NCBI GenBank assembly: GCA_030831965.1
Contig: JAURJZ010000080.1
Coordinates: forward strand, 1-60,818
Direction of reading: 5' to 3'
DNA from: Verrucomicrobiota bacterium
GTDB taxonomy: Bacteria > Verrucomicrobiota > Verrucomicrobiia > Opitutales > UBA953
DNA: 60,818 nucleotides
Both the position numbers and the translations under genes were made by a program. Positions within the stretch are counted from its first letter, which is position 1. Each line of letters opens with the position of its first letter. Shown here piece after piece: positions 27,615 through 41,748 of this stretch. The notes below the pieces were generated by a model, which saw only the letters and a list, made by a program, of their open reading frames with translations, had not been told where the DNA came from and did not search any database.

Positions 27615-28001
27615 TCAGGCGGCCTTGGCGGCCTTGGGGCGCTTCACGCCGTACTTGGAGCGGGAGCGGCGGCGCTTCTCGACGCCGGAGCAGTCGAGCG
27701 GGCCGCGCACGATGTGGTAGCGCACGCCAGGAAGGTCCTTCACGCGGCCGCCGCGGACGAGGACGACGGAGTGCTCCTGGAGCTTGTGGCCCTCGTCGGG
27801 AATGTAGCAGATGACCTCCATGCCGTTGGTCAGGCGAACCTTGGCGACCTTGCGCTGGGCCGAGTTGGGCTTCTTGGGCGTGCGCGTCATCACCTGCGTG
27901 CAGACGCCGCGCTTGAAGGGGCCGCCGGCGAGCGCGGGCGACTTCGACTTGCCCTTGGGCTGGACGCGGGGCTGGCGGATGAGCTGGTTGATGGTGGGCA
28001 T
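27615..28001 (-). CDS. rpsL: 30S ribosomal protein S12
   Basis: Decoding-centre protein. The 128-residue product starts [20 protein letters not shown] and has [20 protein letters not shown] and [15 protein letters not shown]. The lysines at the two classic streptomycin-resistance positions are unchanged, so wild-type sensitivity is expected for this protein. ATG at 28001; the frame is open 20 codons further but without the family sequence. It is the first gene of the cluster. Confidence 0.98.
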   Translation of the reverse strand: MPTINQLIRQPRVQPKGKSKSPALAGGPFKRGVCTQVMTRTPKKPNSAQRKVAKVRLTNGMEVICYIPDEGHKLQEHSVVLVRGGRVKDLPGVRYHIVRGPLDCSGVEKRRRSRSKYGVKRPKAAKAA

Positions 28002-28033
28002 GGTGCCGTGTTTTGCGGAGAAAAGAGCGTTGG

Positions 28034-28061
28034 GGCATAGGACTCCCAACCCCTCGTGCAA
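28034..28061 (-). promoter_or_regulatory. Candidate sigma70 promoter for the rpsL operon
   Basis: Reading toward rpsL, TTGCAC and TATGCC are separated by 16 bases, about 33 bases before the start codon, with an AT-rich stretch (AAAATGTTAAAATCC) upstream that could act as an UP element. The region 28002-28172 is the divergent gap between rpsL and the TPR gene. A GTTGGG/CCCAAC inverted repeat overlaps the -10 box. Confidence 0.4.
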
Positions 28062-28172
28062 GCGGAAAATAGCGGGATTTTAACATTTTGCGCGAGGGCC
28101 TCGGGAAGCCTCCCAGCCGCAGGCGCTTTTTCTAGCGACATCGTCGATCGAAACCGCAAGGTGACGCCTCCG

Positions 28173-29942
28173 ATGCGACGCCTCGTCTGCCTCCTGCTCC
28201 TCGGCTTGGCATTGCCCTCCGACGCCCAGACTTCCGCAGGAACCTCACCCACCCCCTCCCCCGCGCCCGCGGCTCCGTCCAAAAGGGAAATCGACCCCGA
28301 GCCGATTCTTCTGCTGGGCATGCCTGTAACCCAGGGGAAGGCAGCCACGCTCGATTATGTCGCCAAAATAAGCGAAAAAACCGCGTTAATTGAGGATCCT
28401 GTCCTACGCTCCGGGGTCCGTCTGACCTTGGCAGCCATCCAGGCGGAGCCTGAAAACGCCGCAGCCATCCGACAGCGCCACCTGGCCTCAATTGCCGGTT
28501 ACTTCGTGGAAGTGGGCAAAAAGCACCTCGACGACGGCGACACCCCGACGGCGCTTCAAGCGGCCCAGCTAGCCCTCAAATGTAATCCAACAAATGTACG
28601 GGTTAAGCTCTTTTATGCCGACCTTTTGCATAGGCGATTGGGGCAAACTGAAGAAGCTATCTCATTGCTCAAGAACGGGATAAGGTTTTCGACGCCTTTT
28701 GATGTGGCCGACCGGGCGCTCCTGGAGCGCTACGGCCAGCTTCTTCAGGCACGGCATGAGGACGCAACAGTGGTCGATGTTTTCTCTAAAATATTATCAA
28801 TCAACGATTTAGATTCTGAAACCCGGTCTGCTGCCGCCGGGCAACTTGCCACTTCTCTCTACTGGACGGGTCGATACCCCGAGGCGGTGGCGACGATTGA
28901 ACAGTACCGCATCGACCGGACGGCCAACGGTGTCATGCTCCATGCCTTGGCCCTCTTCGACGGTGGTCGCATCCAGCAGGCCTTCAGCCTACTGGAGAAC
29001 CGGGTGGCCGACTTCAAGGGTCCGGAGCGGGATGCCATCCTCGGCCAGCACGGCCGCCTGCTGCTGCTGGCGAAGCAACCGCGGCAGGCCCTCTCCATCC
29101 TGAACGACCGGATCTCGCTCGACGCCTCGAACGGGTTCCTTCGCGTGCAGCGGCTGGCGGTGCTGTCGAAGCTCGGCCAGGCGGAGGACTTCGACCGCGA
29201 GCTCCAGTCGATCCTCCAGCGGCACGCCGACAACGACGCCGTGATGCTCGCCCTCGCCAACTTCGCCTCCCAGCGGGGGGCGAGCGCCATCTGCGAGACC
29301 CTGGCCAACCTCGCGATCGCCAAGGGCTACGACACCGCCACCTTCAGCGCGCTGCACCTGGAGTCGCTCATCCGCGCGGGCCGACCCGACCTCGCCATCC
29401 GCACCTACCAGAACATCAACCGCGCCCAGCCGACGCACTTCCGCTCCAACCAGGCGATGGTGCAGGCCCTGCTCGGCATCGCCCATCACCTGCGGCCCAA
29501 GGCGAACGCCGCGGCGGAGACGGCCGACCGCAGCATCGCCGACAAGCACCTTGAGGCCTTCCTGGCGGAACTGCCCGGGCCCGAGGCCTACCGCTCGGTC
29601 GCGCGCCATCTCGCGGAGGGCGGGGCGGCCGAGCCCGCCGCCAGGGTCCTGGCCCAGGGAGTCCGGCTCAATCCCTGGCACTCCCAGCTGAGGGCGGATT
29701 GGATCTCGGCCCGCATCCTCGCCGGGCAGGCGGACGCGCGGGGCACGCGCCGGTCGCTGGCGGACGAGGCGGAGAGCCTGCTGGCGGGTCGCCGCCCCAT
29801 CCCGACGGTCTGGGGCGACCTGCTGGCCTGGCTGCGCAGCGAGGCGGGGGACATCGCGCCCGAGCGACGGCGCAGGCTGGAGGCGGCGCTCACCCCGCTT
29901 GTCCGCCCCGACCTTGACAAGGACGCCTTCCTCGGGCGCTGA
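28173..29942 (+). CDS. Secreted TPR-repeat protein
   Basis: A 589-residue protein of unknown function. The N-terminus MRRLVCLLLLGLALPSDAQ is a signal peptide, followed by a Thr/Pro/Ala linker. The rest is alpha-helical and repeat-like, with recognisable TPR units such as TALQAAQLALKCNPTNVRVK, GRYPEAVATIEQYR and KQPRQALSILNDRI. ATG at 28173 is preceded by AAGGTGA, a good ribosome-binding site, unlike the ribosomal genes. The first 700 bases (about 28320-28860) are much richer in A and T than the rest of the gene and the window. It overlaps sufE by one base and may be the first gene of the plus-strand run. Confidence 0.85.
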   Translation: MRRLVCLLLLGLALPSDAQTSAGTSPTPSPAPAAPSKREIDPEPILLLGMPVTQGKAATLDYVAKISEKTALIEDPVLRSGVRLTLAAIQAEPENAAAIRQRHLASIAGYFVEVGKKHLDDGDTPTALQAAQLALKCNPTNVRVKLFYADLLHRRLGQTEEAISLLKNGIRFSTPFDVADRALLERYGQLLQARHEDATVVDVFSKILSINDLDSETRSAAAGQLATSLYWTGRYPEAVATIEQYRIDRTANGVMLHALALFDGGRIQQAFSLLENRVADFKGPERDAILGQHGRLLLLAKQPRQALSILNDRISLDASNGFLRVQRLAVLSKLGQAEDFDRELQSILQRHADNDAVMLALANFASQRGASAICETLANLAIAKGYDTATFSALHLESLIRAGRPDLAIRTYQNINRAQPTHFRSNQAMVQALLGIAHHLRPKANAAAETADRSIADKHLEAFLAELPGPEAYRSVARHLAEGGAAEPAARVLAQGVRLNPWHSQLRADWISARILAGQADARGTRRSLADEAESLLAGRRPIPTVWGDLLAWLRSEAGDIAPERRRRLEAALTPLVRPDLDKDAFLGR

Positions 29943-30367
29943 TGCCCCCGATGACGCTCGCGGAAAAGCGCGCCGCCCTGGTCGCCGAGCTGGCGCCCTT
30001 CGAGGATCCGCACGAGCGGTTCCAGTACATCATCGACCGGGCCAAGGGGGCCCCGGGCCTGCCCGCGGAGTTCAAGGTGCCGAGCCTCCTCATCGAGGGG
30101 TGCACCTCGAACCTCTGGCTTCACCCGACGGTCGAGGCGGGAGCCTGCCGCTTCCGCTGCGACGCCGACTCGCTCATCACCAAGGGCGTGGCGACCTTGG
30201 TCTGCGAGCTCTACGACGGGGCGAGCCCCGCGGAGGTCGCGGCGACCGACGCTGATTTCCTCTCCGAGGTCGGCGTGACCCAGCACCTCTCGCCCAACCG
30301 CCGCAACGGCCTGTCCAACCTCGTCGCGCGGATCCGGGCCTTCGGCCGGCACGCGACGGGGGCCTGA
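29942..30367 (+). CDS. sufE: SufE-family cysteine desulfuration protein
   Basis: Accepts sulfur from a cysteine desulfurase (SufS) for Fe-S cluster assembly. The 141-residue product has the active-site cysteine C54 in LIEGCTSNLWL, then DADSLITKGVATLVCELYDG and SEVGVTQHLSPNRRNGLSNL, all typical of SufE. The first ATG overlaps the previous stop (TGATG); an ATG nine bases later is equally possible. No sufS or other suf gene is in the window. Confidence 0.93.
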   Translation: MPPMTLAEKRAALVAELAPFEDPHERFQYIIDRAKGAPGLPAEFKVPSLLIEGCTSNLWLHPTVEAGACRFRCDADSLITKGVATLVCELYDGASPAEVAATDADFLSEVGVTQHLSPNRRNGLSNLVARIRAFGRHATGA

Positions 30368-30413
30368 GGGGACTCGGCTTGCCCCGGGCCGACAAACCCT
30401 TCCACTCCCGCCC

Positions 30414-31358
30414 ATGGAGAACGCAGCGCGCCATGACCGCGGACCGGACCGGTTCCTGCTCGGCCTCTGCGCCCTCGCCCTCGCCTGGGCCATCGTGGTC
30501 TTCCAGGCCGGCGGCTTCACCACCTCGATCGGCGCCGGCATGGCCTTCCTCGACTGGCCCCTCTCCAACGGCTCGGTCAACCCGCCGGGCTGGCTGACCG
30601 ACCTCGACATGTTCGCCGAGCATTCCCACCGGCTCGCGGCCGCGAAATTCGGCCTGATCCTCGCCGGCGTGGCCTTGGCGCACCGCCTGCGCGAGCCGCG
30701 CGCCCCCGTCCGCCTCGCGGCCTACGCCCTCGCCGGCCTGGTGGTGGTCCAGGGCATGCTGGGCGGGCTGCGCGTGCTCCTCGACCAACAGAACACCGGG
30801 GCGGAGCACAACCTCGGGGGCGTCGGCTTCGGCATCGCCCATGCCGTGACCGCGCAGCTGACCGTGGCGCTTCTCGCCTGCCTCACCCTCGCCCACACGC
30901 GTTCCTGGCGGGCGGACCGGGCGCCGGCGCCGCGGCCGCTGCGCCTCGCCGCCGCCGCCGCGCCGGCGCTCCTGCTTGCGGTGATGATCGCCGGCGCGGC
31001 GATGCGCCAGAACCGCGTCACGCTCTGGGCCGCGGACGGCGGCGCGCTTTTCCTCCCCGACCAAGGCGAGGGCTGGGTCTGGGCGGTCAACGCGGCTCAC
31101 CGCGCCGGCGCGTGGGCGGCCGCCGCCGGCGTGGCCTGGCTCGTGGTCGCCGCCTGGCGGGCCGGCGCGCCGAGGCTGCTCCCCTCCGTGGTCGCCGGGG
31201 CGCTCGCGCTGCAGCTGGCGCTCGGCATCCTCGCCATCGGCCTGCCCGCCAACCCGCATGTGCGCACCGTGCACGTGATCATCGGGGCGGTCCTCTTCTC
31301 CGGCACCTGCGCGCTCGCCTTGCCGCACCTGCGCCGCGCGGCGCCCGCACCGGCATGA
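30414..31358 (+). CDS. ctaA: Heme A synthase (CtaA/COX15)
   Basis: Oxidises the C8 methyl of heme O to make heme A for aa3-type cytochrome oxidase. The 314-residue membrane protein has about eight transmembrane helices. Conserved histidines are present in AEHSHRLAAAK, FGIAHAVTAQL, AVNAAHRAGAW and VRTVHVIIGAV, the heme-ligand pattern of the family. GGFTTSIGAGMAFLDWPL near the start matches the family's first loop. It overlaps ctaB by four bases (ATGA). Confidence 0.94.
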   Translation: MENAARHDRGPDRFLLGLCALALAWAIVVFQAGGFTTSIGAGMAFLDWPLSNGSVNPPGWLTDLDMFAEHSHRLAAAKFGLILAGVALAHRLREPRAPVRLAAYALAGLVVVQGMLGGLRVLLDQQNTGAEHNLGGVGFGIAHAVTAQLTVALLACLTLAHTRSWRADRAPAPRPLRLAAAAAPALLLAVMIAGAAMRQNRVTLWAADGGALFLPDQGEGWVWAVNAAHRAGAWAAAAGVAWLVVAAWRAGAPRLLPSVVAGALALQLALGILAIGLPANPHVRTVHVIIGAVLFSGTCALALPHLRRAAPAPA

Positions 31359-32215
31359 GCGGGAGGGCCTACTGGGAGCTGACCAAGCCCCGCCTCTCCC
31401 TCCTCGCGGTCCTGACCGCGGTGGCGGGCTACCTCGCGGCCGTGCCGGGAGGAGGCGCCTCCTGGACCGCGCTCGGCTGGCTGACGCTTGGCACGGCGCT
31501 GGCCGCGGGCGCCTGCGGGGCGCTCAACCAATGGATGGAGCGCGGCCCGGACGCGCGGATGCGCCGAACCGCGGGCCGCCCCCTCCCCTCCGGCGCGCTT
31601 CGCCCCCGCCAGGCGCTTGTCTTCGGCTCGGTCCTGCTCGCCGCCGGACTGGCCGCGGTCGGCCACGGCGCGAACTTCGCCGCGATGGCCATGACCGCGG
31701 CGACGGCGGTCACCTACCTGTTCCTTTACACGCCGCTGAAGTGCCGCACACCTTGGTGCACGGTGGCAGGCTCGCTGCCCGGCGCGCTTCCCGTGCTCAT
31801 CGGTTCGGCGGCCCGGACCGGCACGGTGGGGGCCTTCGATCTGGCGATCTTCTCCCTCCTGTTCTGCTGGCAGGTCCCGCATTTCATGGGCCTGGCCGTT
31901 CTCTGGCGCGACGACTACGCGGCCGGGGGATTCCGCGTGGCGACGGTGGACGACCCGAGCGGCGGGTCGGCCGCGCGGCAATCCTCGCTCTTCCTCGCGG
32001 GGACCCTGGCCGCCTCGGCCGCGCCCGTCCTGCTCGACCCCTCGCTCGTCGCCTACGCGGCGGTGGCCGTGCTGGCCGGAATCGGCTTCGCCCGGCTGGG
32101 CCTGCGCTTCCACCAAGGGGGCACCCGGGCCGGGGCCGCGCGGCCGTTCTTCCTCTACTCGCTCCTCTACCTGCCGCTGGTGCTGCTCGCGCTGGTGCTC
32201 GACCGGATGTTCTGA
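31355..32215 (+). CDS. ctaB: Protoheme IX farnesyltransferase (heme O synthase)
   Basis: Adds a farnesyl group to heme B, giving heme O, the substrate of the preceding CtaA. The 286-residue UbiA-type membrane protein has YWELTKPRLSLLAVLT, the first Asp-rich motif in NQWMERGPDARMRRTAGRPLPSG, YTPLKCRTPWCTVAGSLPGALPVLIG, and WRDDYAAGGFRV as the second Asp motif. ATG at 31355 overlaps the ctaA stop. The ctaA-ctaB pair implies an aa3-type oxidase encoded elsewhere. Confidence 0.95.
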   Translation: MSGRAYWELTKPRLSLLAVLTAVAGYLAAVPGGGASWTALGWLTLGTALAAGACGALNQWMERGPDARMRRTAGRPLPSGALRPRQALVFGSVLLAAGLAAVGHGANFAAMAMTAATAVTYLFLYTPLKCRTPWCTVAGSLPGALPVLIGSAARTGTVGAFDLAIFSLLFCWQVPHFMGLAVLWRDDYAAGGFRVATVDDPSGGSAARQSSLFLAGTLAASAAPVLLDPSLVAYAAVAVLAGIGFARLGLRFHQGGTRAGAARPFFLYSLLYLPLVLLALVLDRMF

Positions 32216-32217
32216 CG

Positions 32218-32778
32218 ATGGACAAGGCCGCCCTGCGCTCCGCCATGCGCGCCCGCCGCCGGGCGCTTGGCGAGGCCGCGCTGCGCGAGGCGGAGGCGCG
32301 CGCGGCCGCGGCGTTGATCGCCCACGCGTGCTGGCGGTCGGCCCGCACGGTCGGGCTCCACGCGGCGACGCGCGGCGAGCTGCCGACAGACCTGCTGCTC
32401 GCCGCCGCCCTCGCCGCCGGCAAGCGGGTCGCCCTGCCCCGCCAGTCGCCCGGCGGCATGGAGTTTCGGCTGGCGTCGAGCCCGGCGGAGCTGGCGACCG
32501 GTCCCCACGGCATACCGGAGCCGTCGGCCCAGGCGAGCGCGGTCGCCCCGGCCGACCTCGACCTTGTCCTCGCGCCCGGGCTGGCCTTCGACCGGCTCGG
32601 CAACCGGCTCGGCCAAGGCGGCGGGGATTACGACCGCCTGTTGGCGATGCTGCCCGCCGGAACGGCGACCGTGGGCTGGTGCCACGACTTCCAGCTGGTC
32701 GAGCGGGTGCCGACCGAGCCGCACGACCGGAGGGTGGGCTGGCTTGGCGCGCCCTCGGGCCTGCTGCGGGCGGGCTGA
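32218..32778 (+). CDS. 5-formyltetrahydrofolate cyclo-ligase
   Basis: ATP-dependent enzyme that returns 5-formyl-THF to the active one-carbon pool as 5,10-methenyl-THF. The 186-residue product starts MDKAALRSAMRARRRAL (substrate-binding basic segment) and has the family C-terminal signature DLVLAPGLAFDRLGNRLGQGGGDYDRLL, with the ATP-binding Gly-rich loop. It begins two bases after the ctaB stop. Length is normal for the YgfA/MTHFS family. Confidence 0.95.
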   Translation: MDKAALRSAMRARRRALGEAALREAEARAAAALIAHACWRSARTVGLHAATRGELPTDLLLAAALAAGKRVALPRQSPGGMEFRLASSPAELATGPHGIPEPSAQASAVAPADLDLVLAPGLAFDRLGNRLGQGGGDYDRLLAMLPAGTATVGWCHDFQLVERVPTEPHDRRVGWLGAPSGLLRAG

Positions 32779-32826
32779 GCGGGCTGCTTGCCAAGCCGGC
32801 CGATTCCCCTCCGTTGGCGGGTTTCC

Positions 32827-38391
<5,565 letters not shown>

Positions 38392-38449
38392 GACGCCTGG
38401 CAATCGCCACCCGCCGCCTCGCCCGGAGGAAAGCCCAACCTCGCCCGCC

Positions 38450-40603
38450 ATGTCCACCCCCCGCCGCATCCCGCCGCGCCGACCGCAGCCCTACCGGCCG
38501 CCGCAGGTCCCGAAGGGGGACGGCTCCGCCGACGGCTACGCCTCGCTGCTGCTCATACCCCTGGTCGCGGTCGTCGGCTTCCTTGCCTGGGATGAGTATC
38601 AGGAGCGCGTCGACAAGGCCAGGACCGAGGGTCGCGCCTACAGCCTGATCGACGACCTGCTTGGCAAGGAGCCCGGGCCGGTCGCGCCCGTCGCCGTCGC
38701 CCCGGAGCCGGCCAAGCCGGTGGCGCCCGAGGCCGGGCCTGTCGTCGTGGCCGAGGCCAAGCCCAAGGACCAGGGACCGGTCCACACCGAGACCTCGGAG
38801 GACGACACCGCCTACTCGTTCATCGGCCCCGCCCTGACCGACCGGGCGACGCGGGAAAAGCTCCTCGCCGACACGGCCGCGCGCGTCGCCGACGGCCGCT
38901 GGGAAGTCCATGCCTCCCGCCTTGAGCGGGGGCTGGTGCCCGCCCTCAAGGCGACCACCCGGTCGGGCGGCGCCAAGCGCTACGACCGGCTTTGGCAGAG
39001 CCCCCACTTCACGCTCGGCGCGATGCAGGCCGCGTTCATCCGCCGCGCCGGGCCGGACAGGCTCCGCGCGCTGACCCGCGACAACGAGCCCGCGGCCGAC
39101 TTCCTCCGCGAGCTGACCGCGCGTCCCGAGGCGCTCGAGGCCTGGCTCGCCACGGTGAAGCCCGAGGACGATGTCGTCGCCGGCCTCCGCACCTGGGCCA
39201 AGCTCTGGGAGGACGACCGGCCCGAGCTCCGCTGGCGAAACCTCAACCTGCAGGTCGCCATGGCCGTGGTCTACGACCGGCCGATGCACTGGCGGCGCCT
39301 CGTCCGCGAGGCCAACCCCATCGATCCGCTCCGGCGCTACCGCTGGTACCGCGACCATGACCAGGCCAACCGGCTCGAGACGCGGCTCACCCAGCTCTCG
39401 CCGGAGGAGCTCGTCTGGGTCGTCGCCGCCGACGTCTCCGAGGAGGAGATGGACTGGACGCTGCGGGAGCTCCGCCGGCTGAAGCAGGAGGGCTGGGGCT
39501 CGACCTACGGGATGATCAAGTACCGGATGGACTTCGTCACCGGGGGCAAGCCGACGGGTCCCGACTACACCGACGGCTCGCTGGCGGACATCCTCAAGTG
39601 CGGCGGCATCTGCATGCACCAGGGCCACTTCGCCACCAGCACCGCCCGCGCCATGGGCATCCCGGCGGCGTACGTGACGGGCGAGGGGAACCGCGGCGGC
39701 CACGCCTGGTTCGCCTACCTCTCCGACCGCGGCGAGTGGAACATGGACACCGGACGCTACGGCGACGGCTACTCCTGCGGCATGACCGGCGACCCCCAGA
39801 CGGGCAAGGCCGTGCCGGAGTTCATGGTCGAGCTCCTGGGCGACAAGCAGCGCCGCTCGGGCGCCGCCGCCGCCGCGCGCCGCCTGCTCCTCATCTCCGG
39901 CTTCTACGGGCAGCGCGCCGAGGATGAGCTGCGCCGCGAGACCCTCGCCCAGGCGGTGGAGACGGCCGACCGGTTCCTGCCCGCCTGGGAAGCCTACGCG
40001 GACGCCCTCGGGGAGAAGGACGCCAAGACCCCCCTCGCCACGTGGAAGTCGGTGGTGAAGGGCATCCGCTCCGCCTTCGACAAGTGGCCCGACCTGCGTC
40101 TCCTGGCCGATGAGCTGGAGGCGCGCCACATCGCCCCGACCTGGACGGACAACGAGGCGATCACCGCCCTCCGCGGCCAGTACTATCGCCTCGCCAAGGA
40201 GCACCCCGACCGGATGGACCTGATCCTGAAGGCGGTCCACCGGCAGGCGGCCCACTGGACGTCGAAGGGCCCGCAGCACGCCGACCGCGTGCGCAACCTG
40301 TACCGCGACGTGATGCGCGACCACGCCGAGCACCTGCCGACCTTCAAGGCGGCCCTCGAGGGCTACTACCTGTCGGTCAAGGGCGACAAGGAGCGCGAGA
40401 TCTTCTTCCTCAACGACCTCGAGCGCACCTACAAGCGCAAGCTCGAGGGCGAGGGCGACGTCTTCCGGATGAAGACCGTCGCCAGCCTGCTCGGCGCGAT
40501 GAGGGAGTACTACGAGCGCATCGGCCAGACCGAGCGCTTCCGCCGGCTCGAGCGCGATCAGGAGGAGATCGCCCGCAAGCTCGAGAAACTGAAGAAGCAA
40601 TGA
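38450..40603 (+). CDS. Membrane-anchored transglutaminase-like protein
   Basis: A 717-residue protein of unknown role. A short basic cytoplasmic tail is followed by one transmembrane helix (about residues 31-46, SLLLIPLVAVVGFLAW), then a Pro/Ala/Val linker and a large outer domain. A transglutaminase-type cysteine-protease core is visible: the Cys in KCGGICMHQGHFATSTARAMGIP, the His in GNRGGHAWFAYL and the Asp in WNMDTGRY. The last 200 residues are helical and charged. Such domains act as peptidases, amidases or are inactive scaffolds; the substrate cannot be told. It overlaps pdxJ by four bases. Confidence 0.8.
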   Translation: MSTPRRIPPRRPQPYRPPQVPKGDGSADGYASLLLIPLVAVVGFLAWDEYQERVDKARTEGRAYSLIDDLLGKEPGPVAPVAVAPEPAKPVAPEAGPVVVAEAKPKDQGPVHTETSEDDTAYSFIGPALTDRATREKLLADTAARVADGRWEVHASRLERGLVPALKATTRSGGAKRYDRLWQSPHFTLGAMQAAFIRRAGPDRLRALTRDNEPAADFLRELTARPEALEAWLATVKPEDDVVAGLRTWAKLWEDDRPELRWRNLNLQVAMAVVYDRPMHWRRLVREANPIDPLRRYRWYRDHDQANRLETRLTQLSPEELVWVVAADVSEEEMDWTLRELRRLKQEGWGSTYGMIKYRMDFVTGGKPTGPDYTDGSLADILKCGGICMHQGHFATSTARAMGIPAAYVTGEGNRGGHAWFAYLSDRGEWNMDTGRYGDGYSCGMTGDPQTGKAVPEFMVELLGDKQRRSGAAAAARRLLLISGFYGQRAEDELRRETLAQAVETADRFLPAWEAYADALGEKDAKTPLATWKSVVKGIRSAFDKWPDLRLLADELEARHIAPTWTDNEAITALRGQYYRLAKEHPDRMDLILKAVHRQAAHWTSKGPQHADRVRNLYRDVMRDHAEHLPTFKAALEGYYLSVKGDKEREIFFLNDLERTYKRKLEGEGDVFRMKTVASLLGAMREYYERIGQTERFRRLERDQEEIARKLEKLKKQ

Positions 40604-41346
40604 GCCGCGTCCGGCTGGGGGTCAACGTGGACCACGCCGCCACGGTCCGGCAGGCCCGCTACCGCGGGGAGCACCTCTCGCCCCACGCCGAGCCGGACCT
40701 CGCCGCGTTCGCCGCCGAGGCGATGGCCGGCGGGGCCGACGGCATCACCGTGCACCTCCGGGAGGATCGCCGCCACCTCCAGGACTCGGACCTTCCGGCC
40801 CTGATGGCCCTGCCCGGGTGCCGGCTCAACCTGGAGATGGCGTGCACCGGCGAGATGGCGGAGCTGGCCGCGCGGCTGCGCCCGGCGGCCGCCTGCCTCG
40901 TCCCGGAGTCGCGCGCGGAGGTGACGACGGAGGGCGGGCTGGACGCGTCCGGCCAGCTGGCGCGGGTCCGCGCGACCACGGCGGCGCTGGCCGCCGCGGG
41001 CATCGAGGTCTCGCTCTTCATCGACCCCGTGCCGGCGCAGGTCGAGGCGGCCAGGGCCGCGGGCGCGCCCGTCATCGAGCTCCACACCGGCCGCTGGGCG
41101 CGCGCCTTCGGCGTCGACGCCGCGACCGCGGCGGCCGAGCTCGCCCGGCTGGAGTCGGCCGCGCGGCAGGCGAGCGCCCTCGGGCTGGTCGTCAACGCGG
41201 GGCACGGGGTCAATTACCGCAACGCGCGCGTCATCCGCGGCCTGCCTTTCCTCAACGAGCTCAACATCGGCCACAGCATCGTGGCCCGCTCGCTCCTGGT
41301 CGGCGCGCGCGCGGCCGTCGGCGAGATGCGCGCGGCCCTCGGCTGA
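40600..41346 (+). CDS. pdxJ: Pyridoxine 5'-phosphate synthase
   Basis: Condenses 1-deoxyxylulose 5-phosphate with 3-amino-2-oxopropyl phosphate, the ring-closing step of DXP-dependent vitamin B6 synthesis. The 248-residue TIM barrel has LGVNVDHAATVRQARY, DGITVHLREDRRHLQDSD, LNLEMACTGEM, LVPESRAEVTTEGGLD and NAGHGVNYRN, all family signatures with the expected His and Glu residues. ATGA overlap with the upstream gene; acpS starts one base after its stop, an arrangement also seen in proteobacteria. Confidence 0.98.
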   Translation: MSRVRLGVNVDHAATVRQARYRGEHLSPHAEPDLAAFAAEAMAGGADGITVHLREDRRHLQDSDLPALMALPGCRLNLEMACTGEMAELAARLRPAAACLVPESRAEVTTEGGLDASGQLARVRATTAALAAAGIEVSLFIDPVPAQVEAARAAGAPVIELHTGRWARAFGVDAATAAAELARLESAARQASALGLVVNAGHGVNYRNARVIRGLPFLNELNIGHSIVARSLLVGARAAVGEMRAALG

Positions 41347-41347
41347 G

Positions 41348-41746
41348 ATGGAAAGCGCGGCCGCCAACCTCCTCGGCATCGGGGCCGACCTGTGCGCGGT
41401 GGCGCGCCTGGCCGCCGCGCGGGCGCGGCACGGCCAGGCCTTCCTCGACAAGGTGTTCACCGCCGCCGAGCAGGCGGACTGCCTCGGGCGGGGCGACCCC
41501 GACGCCTCCCTCGCCGCGCGCTGGGCGGCCAAGGAGGCCGTCAGCAAGGCCTTGGGCTGCGGCATCGGGCCCGAGCTCGGGCTGACCTCGGTCGAGGTCG
41601 TGACCGATCCCGCGACGGGCGCGCCCTCCGTCCGGCTCGACGCGCTGGGCAAGCGGACGCTCCGGTCGCGCGGGGGCCGCCGCATCCTCATCTCGCTCTC
41701 CCACGACGGCGGGATGGCCCTCGCGACCGCCGCCGTCCTCTCCTGA
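41348..41746 (+). CDS. acpS: Holo-[acyl-carrier-protein] synthase
   Basis: Transfers 4'-phosphopantetheine from CoA to acyl carrier protein. The 132-residue product has the metal-binding Asp in GIGADLCAVARL and the Glu in RWAAKEAVSKALGCG, then ISLSHDGGMALATA at the end. Normal AcpS size. It sits in the conserved pdxJ-acpS order. Confidence 0.95.
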   Translation: MESAAANLLGIGADLCAVARLAAARARHGQAFLDKVFTAAEQADCLGRGDPDASLAARWAAKEAVSKALGCGIGPELGLTSVEVVTDPATGAPSVRLDALGKRTLRSRGGRRILISLSHDGGMALATAAVLS

Positions 41747-41748
41747 GC

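Noticed and set aside
24957-28040. Plus-strand open frame of over 1,000 codons opposite fusA, rpsG and rpsL
   Set aside because: It lies antisense to three highly conserved genes and its composition is the same Gly/Ala/Val/Asp-rich shadow pattern.
32788-32826. Earlier in-frame start for uvrA at 32788
   Set aside because: The extra 13 residues are not UvrA-like, and the family core begins right after the ATG at 32827.
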